From: DATGZX01 sp035296965
GTDB lineage: Bacteria > Planctomycetota > Planctomycetia > Gemmatales > Gemmataceae
DNA: 18,162 nucleotides
Reading direction: 5' to 3'
Assembly: GCA_035296965.1 (NCBI GenBank)
Contig: DATGZX010000434.1
Location: forward strand, 1 to 18,162
Part shown: piece after piece, positions 1 to 7,587 of the stretch
Layout: every line of letters starts with the position of its first letter
Position numbering within the stretch: the first letter of the stretch is position 1
Notes under the pieces: model-generated
The model's database searches: none
What the model saw: the letters and a program-made list of their open reading frames with translations, nothing else
What the model was told of the DNA's origin: nothing
Translations under genes and position numbers: made by a program

Positions 1-1
1 G

Positions 2-520
2 TTTCTTTCCCACCGCGGCGCGCTCCTGGGCCTGGAAGAGGCGGCCGGCGTCGGCCGGCTCGATCTGGTGCAAACCTTCTTTCAGCAAGACGGCCGCTTG
101 AAAGCTACCCAGGCGCAGCTCGAAGCCGGCTTTGGCTGGGCCTGTGAATATGGGCGAGTTAGCGTGGTCGAGTTCCTGCTCGACAAGGGCGTGGACCTCC
201 GCGTCCAACCGTACGGCCAGACCGCCCTGCACTGGGCCGTGATCGGCGGACAAAGCGACATCATCCCGATGCTTCTTGCGCGCGGCGCCCCTCTGGAAGA
301 GAAAAACGTCCATGGCGGAACGGTCCTGGGCCAAGCCCTTTGGTCCGCCCTTCATGGCGATTCCCGCATTGACTATGAGCCGATTCTTGAGTCCTTACTC
401 CACGCCGGGGCGCAGATTAAACCCGGCGTGCTCGCTTGGTTGGCGCAGGAGAAGGGACGGTCCGCCTCGGTGAAAAGGCGGCTGGCCGACGCACTGCGGC
501 GGCATGGGGCGACATCGTGA
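2..520 (+). CDS. Ankyrin-repeat protein, 3' part (5' end outside window)
   Basis: The frame is open from base 2, and the residues before the first possible start (GTG at 68) already look like ankyrin repeat (GALLGLEEAAGVGRLDLVQ). That GTG also lacks a Shine-Dalgarno site, so the gene very probably begins upstream of the window. About four ankyrin units are visible. The clearest contains GQTALHWAVIGGQSD followed by a LLARGAPLEEKN-type turn, and the one before it contains EYGRVSVVEFLLDKGVD. Ankyrin repeats are protein-binding scaffolds; partner and location cannot be told from this piece. The last 30 residues are basic and carry no recognisable domain. TGA at 518-520 is 41 bases from the stop of the convergent gene at 562, and no clear terminator lies in the gap. 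The fold is confident, the role unknown. Confidence 0.85.
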   Translation, partial: FLSHRGALLGLEEAAGVGRLDLVQTFFQQDGRLKATQAQLEAGFGWACEYGRVSVVEFLLDKGVDLRVQPYGQTALHWAVIGGQSDIIPMLLARGAPLEEKNVHGGTVLGQALWSALHGDSRIDYEPILESLLHAGAQIKPGVLAWLAQEKGRSASVKRRLADALRRHGATS

Positions 521-561
521 CGGCGCGACAGGAATGCGCCTGGGGTCGCGCACGTAACACC

Positions 562-3500
562 TTACTGAGCGCGGTTAAAGTATTCTGCCGAGCCGACGAT
601 CTCCGCGATGACGACTTCGTTCGCTGTCTCCCCTTGGAGTTGATTGACGAAATAAGCCAAGCCGTTGGGATCGGCAGCACGATGCAGAAATCGGTTGTAG
701 TTGCCCTCCACAATGTCCCTATCCGATTCCAAGCTTGCGAGAATCTGCGCTGCCACGGTGGTGCGGGAGGTGCCGGCAGTCAATTCATTGCCCCACACTT
801 GCGCTCCTGTCGGATCCAGGGCCCGATTGAGGACATCGTTGTAAACGGCACTCAGGAAGCTATTGTTGTTGCTGCCATGGAGTTGGAAGTACTCAGGCGA
901 GCCTAGCATGACCGCCTCAACTGCTGCCTCAGTGCCGCCGTTACCGAGGAATGTTGTGAATGCATTTAGGCCTGTCGGATCAGAGGGTCGATGTAGTAGT
1001 TGTTGATACAGAGCATTCACTTCATCTGTTCGGTATTCCAGGCTTCCCTCGATCATCGTGGCGACCTGCGTGCGGGAAACTCCGTGATTGAGCAGATTTT
1101 CCCACGCGGCCAGGCCCGAGGGATCGGGCTCGCGGTCGAAGAAATCACAGTAGACCTGGGCCAGGAAGCGCTGATCGGGTGTTTCGCCCGCTTGCGGTCC
1201 GCAGCAACCTACCGTGGTGCTGCCGGTAAGAGAGCTGATCGCAGTGTCCGTGGCGGAAACTGTTTGCGTACCGGAAGTGTTAAGAGTCACGGCGTTGGTA
1301 AACGTGTGCACGCCGGCATCTGCGGCCGTGAAGGTGTAGTTCGCGGGTAAATTGGCTGCGCTATCCGAGCTGGTGAAGTGAATAGTTCCTTGATACCTGC
1401 CGCCCGTGACCGTGTTCCCGAGAGAATCCAGAGCGGTGACCGTCACCGTGAAAGGCAAGCTGCGCGGGTTCATGGTCGGGGCACTGATGGCGAAACTCAC
1501 CGCCGCCTGGATGGCGTCTTGAATGCCGCTAATGCCACCCGTTCCCGTGGCCGTCCCGCCGGTGAGATTCACGGAAACGGGCGTCGTGTAGGCCGAATAG
1601 TTCAGGGTATTCGTGCCGCCGCCGCCCGTGATGGTGCCGGTCACGCCTTTCCCATTGCTGAAAACGAAGGTATCCGCGCCGGAACCGCCGGTCAGGTTCT
1701 GGATGTTCGAGAAGGAGATACCTGTCGAGCCGCCGATGTTGCCAGCGCCTGTGCCTGTGATGTTCCAGGTCTCGTTGGCGTTCGGGCCGACCAACGTGTT
1801 GGCGTTGCCGATGCCGCCGTTGACCTGAACGGTGCCGCCTGCCGTGATGGTGCCAACAAGGAGAGCCGTGCCTGGGCCGCCCTCACCGATGTTCAAAGTG
1901 ATGCCGCCACCCGCGTTGATGTCAGAGCCGGCCGGCAGCTTGATGCTGCCGGTGCTGGAGAGGGTGACAGCGCCGGGCGCCGTTATTCCAGCGGTAGAGG
2001 GGAAGCTGCTGCCGGCAATCGTGACCGTCGTGACCTGAGTGGAAGCGGAGTTCGCAAAAGTAACGGCACCAGAGCCATCGACGTTGGCGGCGAAATTGCC
2101 AGGACCGACGCCTTCGGTGCCCACCACGTTGGTCGAGTCGCCGAGATTGATTCCGGTGGCGGCGATAACGCCCAGGTTCGAAGCGGTAATGATGCCGGCT
2201 GCCGACTGTGTCACCGACCCGGCGGTCGATGTGAAACCGATCGATCCGGCCGTCACCCCCGTCACCAGAGGGAAGACGGAACTGGCAGCCACCGAGCCGA
2301 TGGTGAACCCTGCTGTATTAATGAAGACGAGGAACTGGCTCGCGCCGGTCTTGCCCGCGAAGGTGCCGCTCACAGCGTTCGTAGCCGTGCCCAGCTCCAC
2401 GTTGCCCCCGGCGTTCACGCCAAGATTGGAGGCCGTGATGGTATCGACAGCCGTCTGCGAGATTCCGCCGTTGACGGATTGCAGACGCACCGTGGCGTAG
2501 GTGATGGCTGCCCCGCTGATCGTCAGAGCGCCAGTGCTCGAGAGCAGAAGGGCGGTACTCGCGTTGCTGTTGGACACCTTTGAGCTTGTGTTGACCGTCA
2601 AGGTCCCGCCGTCTGAAATGATGAAGTAACTGGTCGGCAAGTTATCCAGGAACTGCGCTGCCGTCGGGATGTTGCTGTCGGCAATCGGGGCGTCCTGGCG
2701 GTAGGTGAATGTGACTGGGTTGACGCTCGCGGAGCCTTCGAACTTAGGCGCGTTGGTGACCAGGTCCACGGTGGAGGTCGTGCCGGCGCCGTTGCCGCCG
2801 CGGTAGGATTGATTGTCGATGCCTACGATGATACCGGTGCTGGTGAAACTGACTGCGCCTGTGGCGGTGCCCGATGCGCCTGCCTGGACATTGAGGTTTG
2901 ACAAGCCGATGTAGTTCGCGTTCAAGCCTCCGAATTGCACATTGCGGTCCGCGCTCACGTTCAGGGTGATTCCGCCGCTACGAGTCAGGCCTCCGCCAAA
3001 GATAATGTCGGAGGTCGTTCCGGTCGCGGTCAGGGAGACCGTGGCCGGAGCTACAACGATCGGGCCGTCGTAGGTCTGCGTTCCTGTCGTATTCACCGAG
3101 CTGCCGTCGAGGTTAATCGTGCTGCCCGTCACTGACAGGGCGCCCGTCCCGGTCGACAGCGCGAGGTCGTTGAGGTTGATCGTGTCGGTGGAGGCCGACC
3201 CGTTGATGGTCAAGCCTGCCTGGAAGTTATTGGCACCGCTAAAGCCGGCGGCGGTCGTGATCGTGTCGGTGCCGCCGCCGTTATTCAGGGTAAGCAAGCT
3301 GGTGGGGTCAGCGAAAGTAGTCGATGTAAACGTGCTGTTCGTACTGGAAAGAACTGAGCTACTATCGCTCAGCCCGTCCGTAGCAAACTGGGCGCCAACA
3401 GTACCGGCCGGCAGCGCGAAGATGATGTCCGCCGCCGTCCCCGTGTTGGTCAGCAGTGTTTCGTTCGTATACGTGATCAGGGAACCGGTGGTGCTAAGCT

Positions 3501-6060
3501 TAACCGTGCCGGCATGGGCGCCGGTGTATGTGTAGGTGTCGGTGCTGAATGATCCGCCGCTGACGATCAACTTTTGGTTGGCCGTAAGCGAAGCGGCCCC
3601 GTTGAAAGTGATGGGAAAAGTGTTCGGCAACGCGTTCGGGGAGACGTAATTGAGAGTGAGCTGATTGGCGGCGTTGTTGACGCCGTTGAAAGTGAACCCG
3701 GTGACGCCGGCCGCTGCTTGTGAGAAGACGACCTGGTTCGAGCCATTCAGCAATTCCAAATTGGTGCCACTAATCTGGAGCGTGAAACTCCCGCCTGCTG
3801 AGTCATAAGTCAAGGCTCCGCCGGCCGAAGAGAACGCCCAGTTAGTATTGTTGCCCGCGTCGACGGAGTTCGAGGCGAACAATACGGACGAAGCTCCGGA
3901 GGCAGTGTTCTCACTGTCCTGGACACTCAAGAAATCGAGGATCGCGGTTCCCGGGTTGCTCGGGTTGATAAGCCATTGCGTGCCCGGCGCGCTCGAGACC
4001 AGCGACAGGAGGTTGCCGGCACTCGCGCCTTGAAGAGTCAGTGTGCCGTCTACGGTCGTCGTGACGCCCGCGCCGAAGGTGAGCGTGGCCGCTGCGGTAA
4101 TCGTCTTGGTCAGGTTGTTGAACGTGGTGCCTGTCGTGCCGCCCAGAGTTTGCGACGTGCCCGTAAGCGCGACGGTGCCGGTGCCGGCGTCGAAGGTGCC
4201 GCCGTTGTCGCTGAAGTTGCCCGAGATACCGAAGGTGCCGGTGGGCGCCTTGAGCGTTCCTCCCGACAGGGTGACGTTCTTGACGTCGAGCCCGGCTATG
4301 GAGCTGGCGTCAAACGTGCCGCTGACATCCAGACTCGTCGAGTCGGACAAAGTACCCACTCCCGAAAGGGCGAGTGTCGCGCCGCTGTTGACGGTTGTCA
4401 GACCGGTGTAGGCATTGGTGCCGGTCAGCGTCACCGTACCGCCGGAAATAGTAAGAGAAGTAGTTCCCGATCCGTTGGCGACCGTGCCGCTTATGCTGCC
4501 GCTGGCATTGCCGTTGTTGACCGTGAGCGTGTCGCTCCCGGTGCTGGTCACACCGCCATTGATGGCGATGGTGCCGGCAGCGCCGGCGGCTGAGGCATCG
4601 AGGGTCGCGTTACCACTGAGGGAAACGGTGCCCGTATAGACTTGCCCGTGAGCCGACGTTGAAATCGTTCCGCCGGATGGCAGGAAGATCGTGGTGCCTG
4701 TCGCTGACAGCGAAGCCAGTGACAACGAAGTGACAATCGTCACCGTTCCGGTAGTGCTGGTCAGCGTCAAGTTCGTGCCGGCGACATTGGCGGCCGTGTT
4801 GAGCGTAACATTCCCATTGCTCGATTGAATGGTTAGATTGGTTGGATTGCCGTCGAAGTACTGGCTTGCCGTAGGCTCGGAATCGTCAATAGTCCCGTCC
4901 TGGATATAGCTAAAACTGACAGGGGAGCTGCTAGCAGCCGTATTCGCGAAGGCGGCGGCCTGGGCGCCCGTGAAGTCAACAGTGGAGCTGCCCGTACCGT
5001 TACCGGCCTGGTACGTCTGGCTGTCGGCGTTGACGGTGCAGGCACTGGAGAAAGAGATGGCCGACCCCGACCCGCCGCCGGTGCTAGCGCTAAAGTCGAC
5101 CGAGTTAGCGGTGAAAACTTGATTGAGAGTCAGGTCGCCGGTGGCATTGACATCCAGGGCGTTTAAGGGAAAGGCCGAGCCGACGTTGCCGCCGAAGCTG
5201 ACAGTGCTCGAGTCGATCGTCAAACTGTCGGCGCCTGCCTCCGCTCCGTCGACGGTGCTACCGAACGTAATGCTGCTCGGATCCTGGCTGGTCAGGGTGG
5301 CAGACGCCGCGCCAATGGTGACGGCTCCCGTGTAACTTTGGGTGTCGGCGGTAGTGATGCTCGAGGTGTCGATGGCGGTCGTGCCGGACACGCTGATGGA
5401 GTTGAGCGGATTGGTGCTGCCGACAGTGCTGTCGAAAGAAGCATTGCCTGCAATGCTCAGGAGGTTGCCGAGCCCATTGTCGTTGACCGTCCCAGTAAAC
5501 GCGACCGTGCTGGCGGTCAACGTGAGGCTCTCATCTATGGTTACGGCATTGTTGTAGGTCTGCAATCCACTGCCGGTATCGATACTGCCGAAAATGTCTA
5601 TTCCAAGGGTTGCGGTGGAATTGACCGTGAGATTCGCTCCGGATGGCAATGTCGTCGTGGAGAACTCAACATCTTCAGAACCCGATCCGGCGTCATTGAT
5701 CGTCAGCGAGGTAAGATCCCTGCCGCCGGCAATTACGCTTGCCGTCGTGGAATTACCGGCTGAAATGCTGCTAAACCCATAGAAGTTGCCGTTGACCGTG
5801 AGGTTGCCGCTTGCGCAGGTTAACTCCAGGGCGGTTGGTGTTCCGGAAATGAAGAAAAAGTCATTGGTGGCCAGCGTAAGAACCAAATTTGTGCTGGTAT
5901 TGGTCAGGGTTGCGGGAGCCAAGCGCGTCTCCAACGCCTCTAACTTCAACGGGCTCCAATGCTGTAAGTGCTCAGCAGCCGGCCGGGGCCGTCGATGCGG
6001 CTTACGGCGGGACGAAGAGAATAACGAAGGTGCACACTTCCGCCAAAAGAACGACATCAT
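562..6060 (-). CDS. Giant secreted beta-strand-repeat protein with C-terminal DUF4214 module
   Basis: This 1832-residue protein is rich in Gly, Thr, Ser, Asn and Val and nearly free of Cys and Lys, as in surface adhesins. Residues 1-39 are Arg/Lys-rich without a clear hydrophobic signal, followed by LEALETRLAPA (40-50), a planctomycete LExLExR motif like the LEPR-XLL motif of large adhesins. Next come beta-helix-type repeats, including an autotransporter-like stretch near 540-715 (LTGTNAYTGLTTVNSGATL), an RTX-like GGSGADTFVFSNGKG near 1455, and an Ig-like domain near 1520-1615 with TFTAADAGVHTF. A linker with a Cys pair (GCCGPQ) leads to four DUF4214-type units of about 50 residues (1631-1832). 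It probably acts at the cell surface in adhesion or matrix formation; no enzymatic motif is seen. The start is ATGATG at 6060, with only a weak AGGG upstream, so Met2 is equally possible. It converges on the ankyrin gene and diverges from the sigma-factor operon. Confidence 0.9.
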   Translation of the reverse strand: MMSFFWRKCAPSLFSSSRRKPHRRPRPAAEHLQHWSPLKLEALETRLAPATLTNTSTNLVLTLATNDFFFISGTPTALELTCASGNLTVNGNFYGFSSISAGNSTTASVIAGGRDLTSLTINDAGSGSEDVEFSTTTLPSGANLTVNSTATLGIDIFGSIDTGSGLQTYNNAVTIDESLTLTASTVAFTGTVNDNGLGNLLSIAGNASFDSTVGSTNPLNSISVSGTTAIDTSSITTADTQSYTGAVTIGAASATLTSQDPSSITFGSTVDGAEAGADSLTIDSSTVSFGGNVGSAFPLNALDVNATGDLTLNQVFTANSVDFSASTGGGSGSAISFSSACTVNADSQTYQAGNGTGSSTVDFTGAQAAAFANTAASSSPVSFSYIQDGTIDDSEPTASQYFDGNPTNLTIQSSNGNVTLNTAANVAGTNLTLTSTTGTVTIVTSLSLASLSATGTTIFLPSGGTISTSAHGQVYTGTVSLSGNATLDASAAGAAGTIAINGGVTSTGSDTLTVNNGNASGSISGTVANGSGTTSLTISGGTVTLTGTNAYTGLTTVNSGATLALSGVGTLSDSTSLDVSGTFDASSIAGLDVKNVTLSGGTLKAPTGTFGISGNFSDNGGTFDAGTGTVALTGTSQTLGGTTGTTFNNLTKTITAAATLTFGAGVTTTVDGTLTLQGASAGNLLSLVSSAPGTQWLINPSNPGTAILDFLSVQDSENTASGASSVLFASNSVDAGNNTNWAFSSAGGALTYDSAGGSFTLQISGTNLELLNGSNQVVFSQAAAGVTGFTFNGVNNAANQLTLNYVSPNALPNTFPITFNGAASLTANQKLIVSGGSFSTDTYTYTGAHAGTVKLSTTGSLITYTNETLLTNTGTAADIIFALPAGTVGAQFATDGLSDSSSVLSSTNSTFTSTTFADPTSLLTLNNGGGTDTITTAAGFSGANNFQAGLTINGSASTDTINLNDLALSTGTGALSVTGSTINLDGSSVNTTGTQTYDGPIVVAPATVSLTATGTTSDIIFGGGLTRSGGITLNVSADRNVQFGGLNANYIGLSNLNVQAGASGTATGAVSFTSTGIIVGIDNQSYRGGNGAGTTSTVDLVTNAPKFEGSASVNPVTFTYRQDAPIADSNIPTAAQFLDNLPTSYFIISDGGTLTVNTSSKVSNSNASTALLLSSTGALTISGAAITYATVRLQSVNGGISQTAVDTITASNLGVNAGGNVELGTATNAVSGTFAGKTGASQFLVFINTAGFTIGSVAASSVFPLVTGVTAGSIGFTSTAGSVTQSAAGIITASNLGVIAATGINLGDSTNVVGTEGVGPGNFAANVDGSGAVTFANSASTQVTTVTIAGSSFPSTAGITAPGAVTLSSTGSIKLPAGSDINAGGGITLNIGEGGPGTALLVGTITAGGTVQVNGGIGNANTLVGPNANETWNITGTGAGNIGGSTGISFSNIQNLTGGSGADTFVFSNGKGVTGTITGGGGTNTLNYSAYTTPVSVNLTGGTATGTGGISGIQDAIQAAVSFAISAPTMNPRSLPFTVTVTALDSLGNTVTGGRYQGTIHFTSSDSAANLPANYTFTAADAGVHTFTNAVTLNTSGTQTVSATDTAISSLTGSTTVGCCGPQAGETPDQRFLAQVYCDFFDREPDPSGLAAWENLLNHGVSRTQVATMIEGSLEYRTDEVNALYQQLLHRPSDPTGLNAFTTFLGNGGTEAAVEAVMLGSPEYFQLHGSNNNSFLSAVYNDVLNRALDPTGAQVWGNELTAGTSRTTVAAQILASLESDRDIVEGNYNRFLHRAADPNGLAYFVNQLQGETANEVVIAEIVGSAEYFNRAQ

Positions 6061-6346
6061 TCGTAAGGCCCTTTGATACCAGTGTCCTCAGAGACGAACC
6101 GTTGATGGAGCCAGCGGTCATGGCGGAAGTCCGCCTCAAAGGCGCTTCGGGAGAGAAAAACGCGCAGTCGAGCTCGCATACTTTTTCTTAAGCATGAATG
6201 CGAGCAATTTCAGTGCCGCGGGGGCCGTTGAACAGTCAGCGGCCTCGGTCCTGCCGGAAGGGCTTGGTAGCTCTGCCGTTAAGGAGAAAGGAAAGGTCCA
6301 TCTGCTGCCCGCCGCGCTTGTCTGCCGCGTGCGACCGTAACCGATA
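6061..6346. other. Intergenic stretch without a recognisable gene
   Basis: This lies upstream of the giant protein gene and should hold its promoter. No frame gives a convincing protein and no RNA gene was recognised. Apart from the leader inverted repeats at 6122-6144 and an A/T-rich patch around 6176-6192, nothing specific is seen. No clear -35/-10 pair could be chosen for the minus-strand gene. Confidence 0.5.
6122..6144 (-). promoter_or_regulatory. Overlapping small inverted repeats in the leader of the giant protein gene
   Basis: In the 5' leader of the minus-strand gene starting at 6060, GGCGGA and TCCGCC (6122-6127, 6130-6135) form a palindrome with a 2-base centre. The CGCC at 6132-6135 can alternatively pair with GGCG at 6141-6144 across a 5-base loop. 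The two pairings share bases and exclude each other. This could be a leader switch, but short GC palindromes are common in GC-rich DNA, so the call is weak. Confidence 0.2.
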
Positions 6347-6375
6347 GTTTACACTCTTAACATTACGTGTTTACA
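6347..6375. repeat. Direct repeat GTTTACA, 22-bp period
   Basis: GTTTACA occurs at 6347-6353 and again at 6369-6375, start to start 22 bp, in an AT-rich patch at the downstream edge of the IS66 fragment. Short spaced direct repeats like these are found at the ends of some insertion sequences, and a 22-bp period would also suit a dimeric regulator. Neither is established here. Confidence 0.3.
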
Positions 6376-6399
6376 TTCAGCTGGTGGCGCTCGGCCGCG

Positions 6400-6624
6400 T
6401 AGTGATCGATCACGGACGGCTGGCAGCGCTTGGGCTTGAGCGCTTTGCAAGGCCGCAATCATTTCCGCTTCGAGGTTGGACACGGTGCCCAGGGCGATCG
6501 GCGCCTGGAAGAGGGTGTCGGCGATTTCTTCGAAGCCGCGTTTGCTGACGTGTAGCGAACCGCTCAAATAGGCGAGGGCGGCAGACATTCGGGGGCCGAC
6601 GGAAAAGCGGCGGAACTCGAGCAT
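6400..6624 (-). pseudogene. IS66-family transposase remnant (internal fragment)
   Basis: Read on the minus strand, the frame contains RFSVGPRMSAALAYLSGSLH, followed by VSKRGFEEIADTLFQAPIAL and GTVSNLEAEM. This is the typical core-proximal segment of IS66 (TnpC) transposases, where a GPR..A..AYLSGR.HLSKR signature is followed by a LGT(V/I)..LE segment. Only about 65-70 residues of a protein that normally has about 500 remain. Both the N-terminal zinc-binding part and the DDE catalytic core are absent, and the similarity stops near 6420-6400 after ALPAV. The boundaries are estimates. It is a dead fragment; no IS66 terminal inverted repeats were recognised. It lies directly beyond a RAYT fragment in the same orientation. 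Confidence 0.7.
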
Positions 6625-6639
6625 TCTGCCAGAGGCTCC

Positions 6640-6735
6640 ATGCGTAGAACCACGTCACTGTTTTCAACATATAACCGAGCACTGGACCACGGCCAATCGG
6701 CAGCCTGACTCACCAATCCTTGCCGCACGCACCCG
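6640..6735 (-). pseudogene. RAYT/IS200-like transposase C-terminal remnant
   Basis: The minus strand encodes VRQGLVSQAADWPWSSARLY followed by VENSDVVLRMEPL. This matches the C-terminal end of REP-associated tyrosine transposases (Y1_Tnp, IS200-like), where a NPVRAGLV..PEDWPWSSYR motif is characteristic. The conserved segment preceding NPVR, and the HUH and Tyr catalytic residues, are missing upstream, so only the tail of the gene remains. The similarity begins near 6730 and its tail runs into the neighbourhood of the IS66 fragment. RAYTs mobilise small palindromic REP elements, which makes the hairpins elsewhere in the window worth comparing, but no link is shown. Confidence 0.6.
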
Positions 6736-6740
6736 CGTGA

Positions 6741-6951
6741 ACGCCCAGAAATTGGACCTCGGAGCGGGGGCTCAAAACGCGTCGGGCAGGCGTGGGCAAG
6801 AGGCTGAAACTGCGAATTCCTCTCGCGGCGGTTGCATTTCCCAAGTACCATCGGATCTTCGACTTGCGAATAGAGGAACGCTGCTTCTGCTCGTTGCAGT
6901 GTAACTTTATCAGCCCGGTCCACGGGATCAGTCCTAGGGGGTGTTTGGCTC
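6741..6951. other. Upstream region of the sigma-factor operon
   Basis: No gene is supported here. Frames that cross this stretch are extensions of the RAYT tail or of the kinase frame and lack protein-like features. It should carry the promoter of the sigma/kinase operon, but no convincing -35/-10 pair stands out. Confidence 0.4.
6936..6943 (+). promoter_or_regulatory. Ribosome binding site of the sigma-factor gene
   Basis: AGGGGGTG lies 8 bases before ATG 6952. It fixes the start of the sigma-factor gene and argues against longer readings of this region. Confidence 0.6.
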
Positions 6952-7587
6952 ATGGTGGCGTCTTCCAACTGCGACACGGAGACCTTACTGCAGCGCGTGG
7001 TCGAGGGCGACTGCTCGGCGCGGGAGGAACTGCTGGTCCGTCATCGGGGCCGGCTCCGGCAGATGGTCGCGTTTCGCCTCGATCGCCGGCTGGCTGCACG
7101 CATCGATCCTTCCGATGTCGTGCAGGAGGCTCTTGCCGAAGCGGCGCAGAAGCTTTCCGATTACTTAGAGCGGCGCCCCCTGCCCTTTTATCCCTGGCTA
7201 AGGCAATTAGCATTGCAGCGCCTTGTCGATTTGCACCGCTCACACATCCAGGCGCAGAAGCGAAGCGTTACCCGGGAAGAAGCGCAGGCGCTTCCGCTGG
7301 CAGACGAATCGGCCCTGGAATTGGCGGACAGGCTCATGGGCAGCACCGGCAGCCCGATCGGACACTTGCTCCGCGCAGAATTGCGCGCTCAGGTCCACGC
7401 CGCGCTGCTCCGCATTCCTCCTCGCGACCGCGAAGTTCTCGTGCTTCGTCATTTGGAACAGCTCTCCATACGCGAGATGGCCGCGGTGCTGGGGATCCGC
7501 GAAGGCGCCGTCAAAACGCGCCACCTGCGGGCCCTGCAACGCTTCCGCGACGCCGTAACCGAGGAACAGGGGGAGGGCACGTCATGA
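6952..7587 (+). CDS. ECF-type RNA polymerase sigma factor (planctomycete subfamily)
   Basis: This 211-residue protein has the two-domain layout of ECF sigma factors. Region 2 covers about residues 25-100 with DPSDVVQEAL (core binding and -10 recognition). Region 4 covers about 142-202, with IPPRDREVLVLRHLE followed by the helix-turn-helix LSIREMAAVLGI and REGAVKTRHLRAL, which reads the -35 element. The linker between them is long and acidic, as in planctomycete-specific ECF subfamilies. ATG 6952 is preceded by AGGGGGTG. The stop overlaps the start of the next gene (ATGA at 7584-7587), so kinase and sigma factor are translationally coupled. In planctomycetes such pairs are thought to replace the usual anti-sigma factor by a Ser/Thr kinase; no anti-sigma gene is visible here. 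Target promoters are unknown. Confidence 0.93.
   Translation: MVASSNCDTETLLQRVVEGDCSAREELLVRHRGRLRQMVAFRLDRRLAARIDPSDVVQEALAEAAQKLSDYLERRPLPFYPWLRQLALQRLVDLHRSHIQAQKRSVTREEAQALPLADESALELADRLMGSTGSPIGHLLRAELRAQVHAALLRIPPRDREVLVLRHLEQLSIREMAAVLGIREGAVKTRHLRALQRFRDAVTEEQGEGTS

Noticed and set aside
1460..1720. GGSGADTF segment of the giant protein as a true calcium-binding RTX domain with type I secretion
   Set aside because: Only one or two imperfect nonapeptides are present, the C-terminus is DUF4214 instead of an RTX secretion signal, and no type I exporter genes are in the window.
1378..2583. Long plus-strand frame of 401 codons, and others such as 3976-4593, opposite the giant protein gene
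   Set aside because: They are mirror frames of a repetitive GC-rich gene, full of Arg, Gly and Ala, with no domain. The minus-strand reading has clear repeats and DUF4214 units.
6792..7583. N-terminal extension of the kinase frame by 264 codons
   Set aside because: It overlaps the whole sigma-factor gene in another frame and reads as Arg/Ala-rich noise. ATG 7584 has its own ribosome binding site and overlaps the sigma stop.
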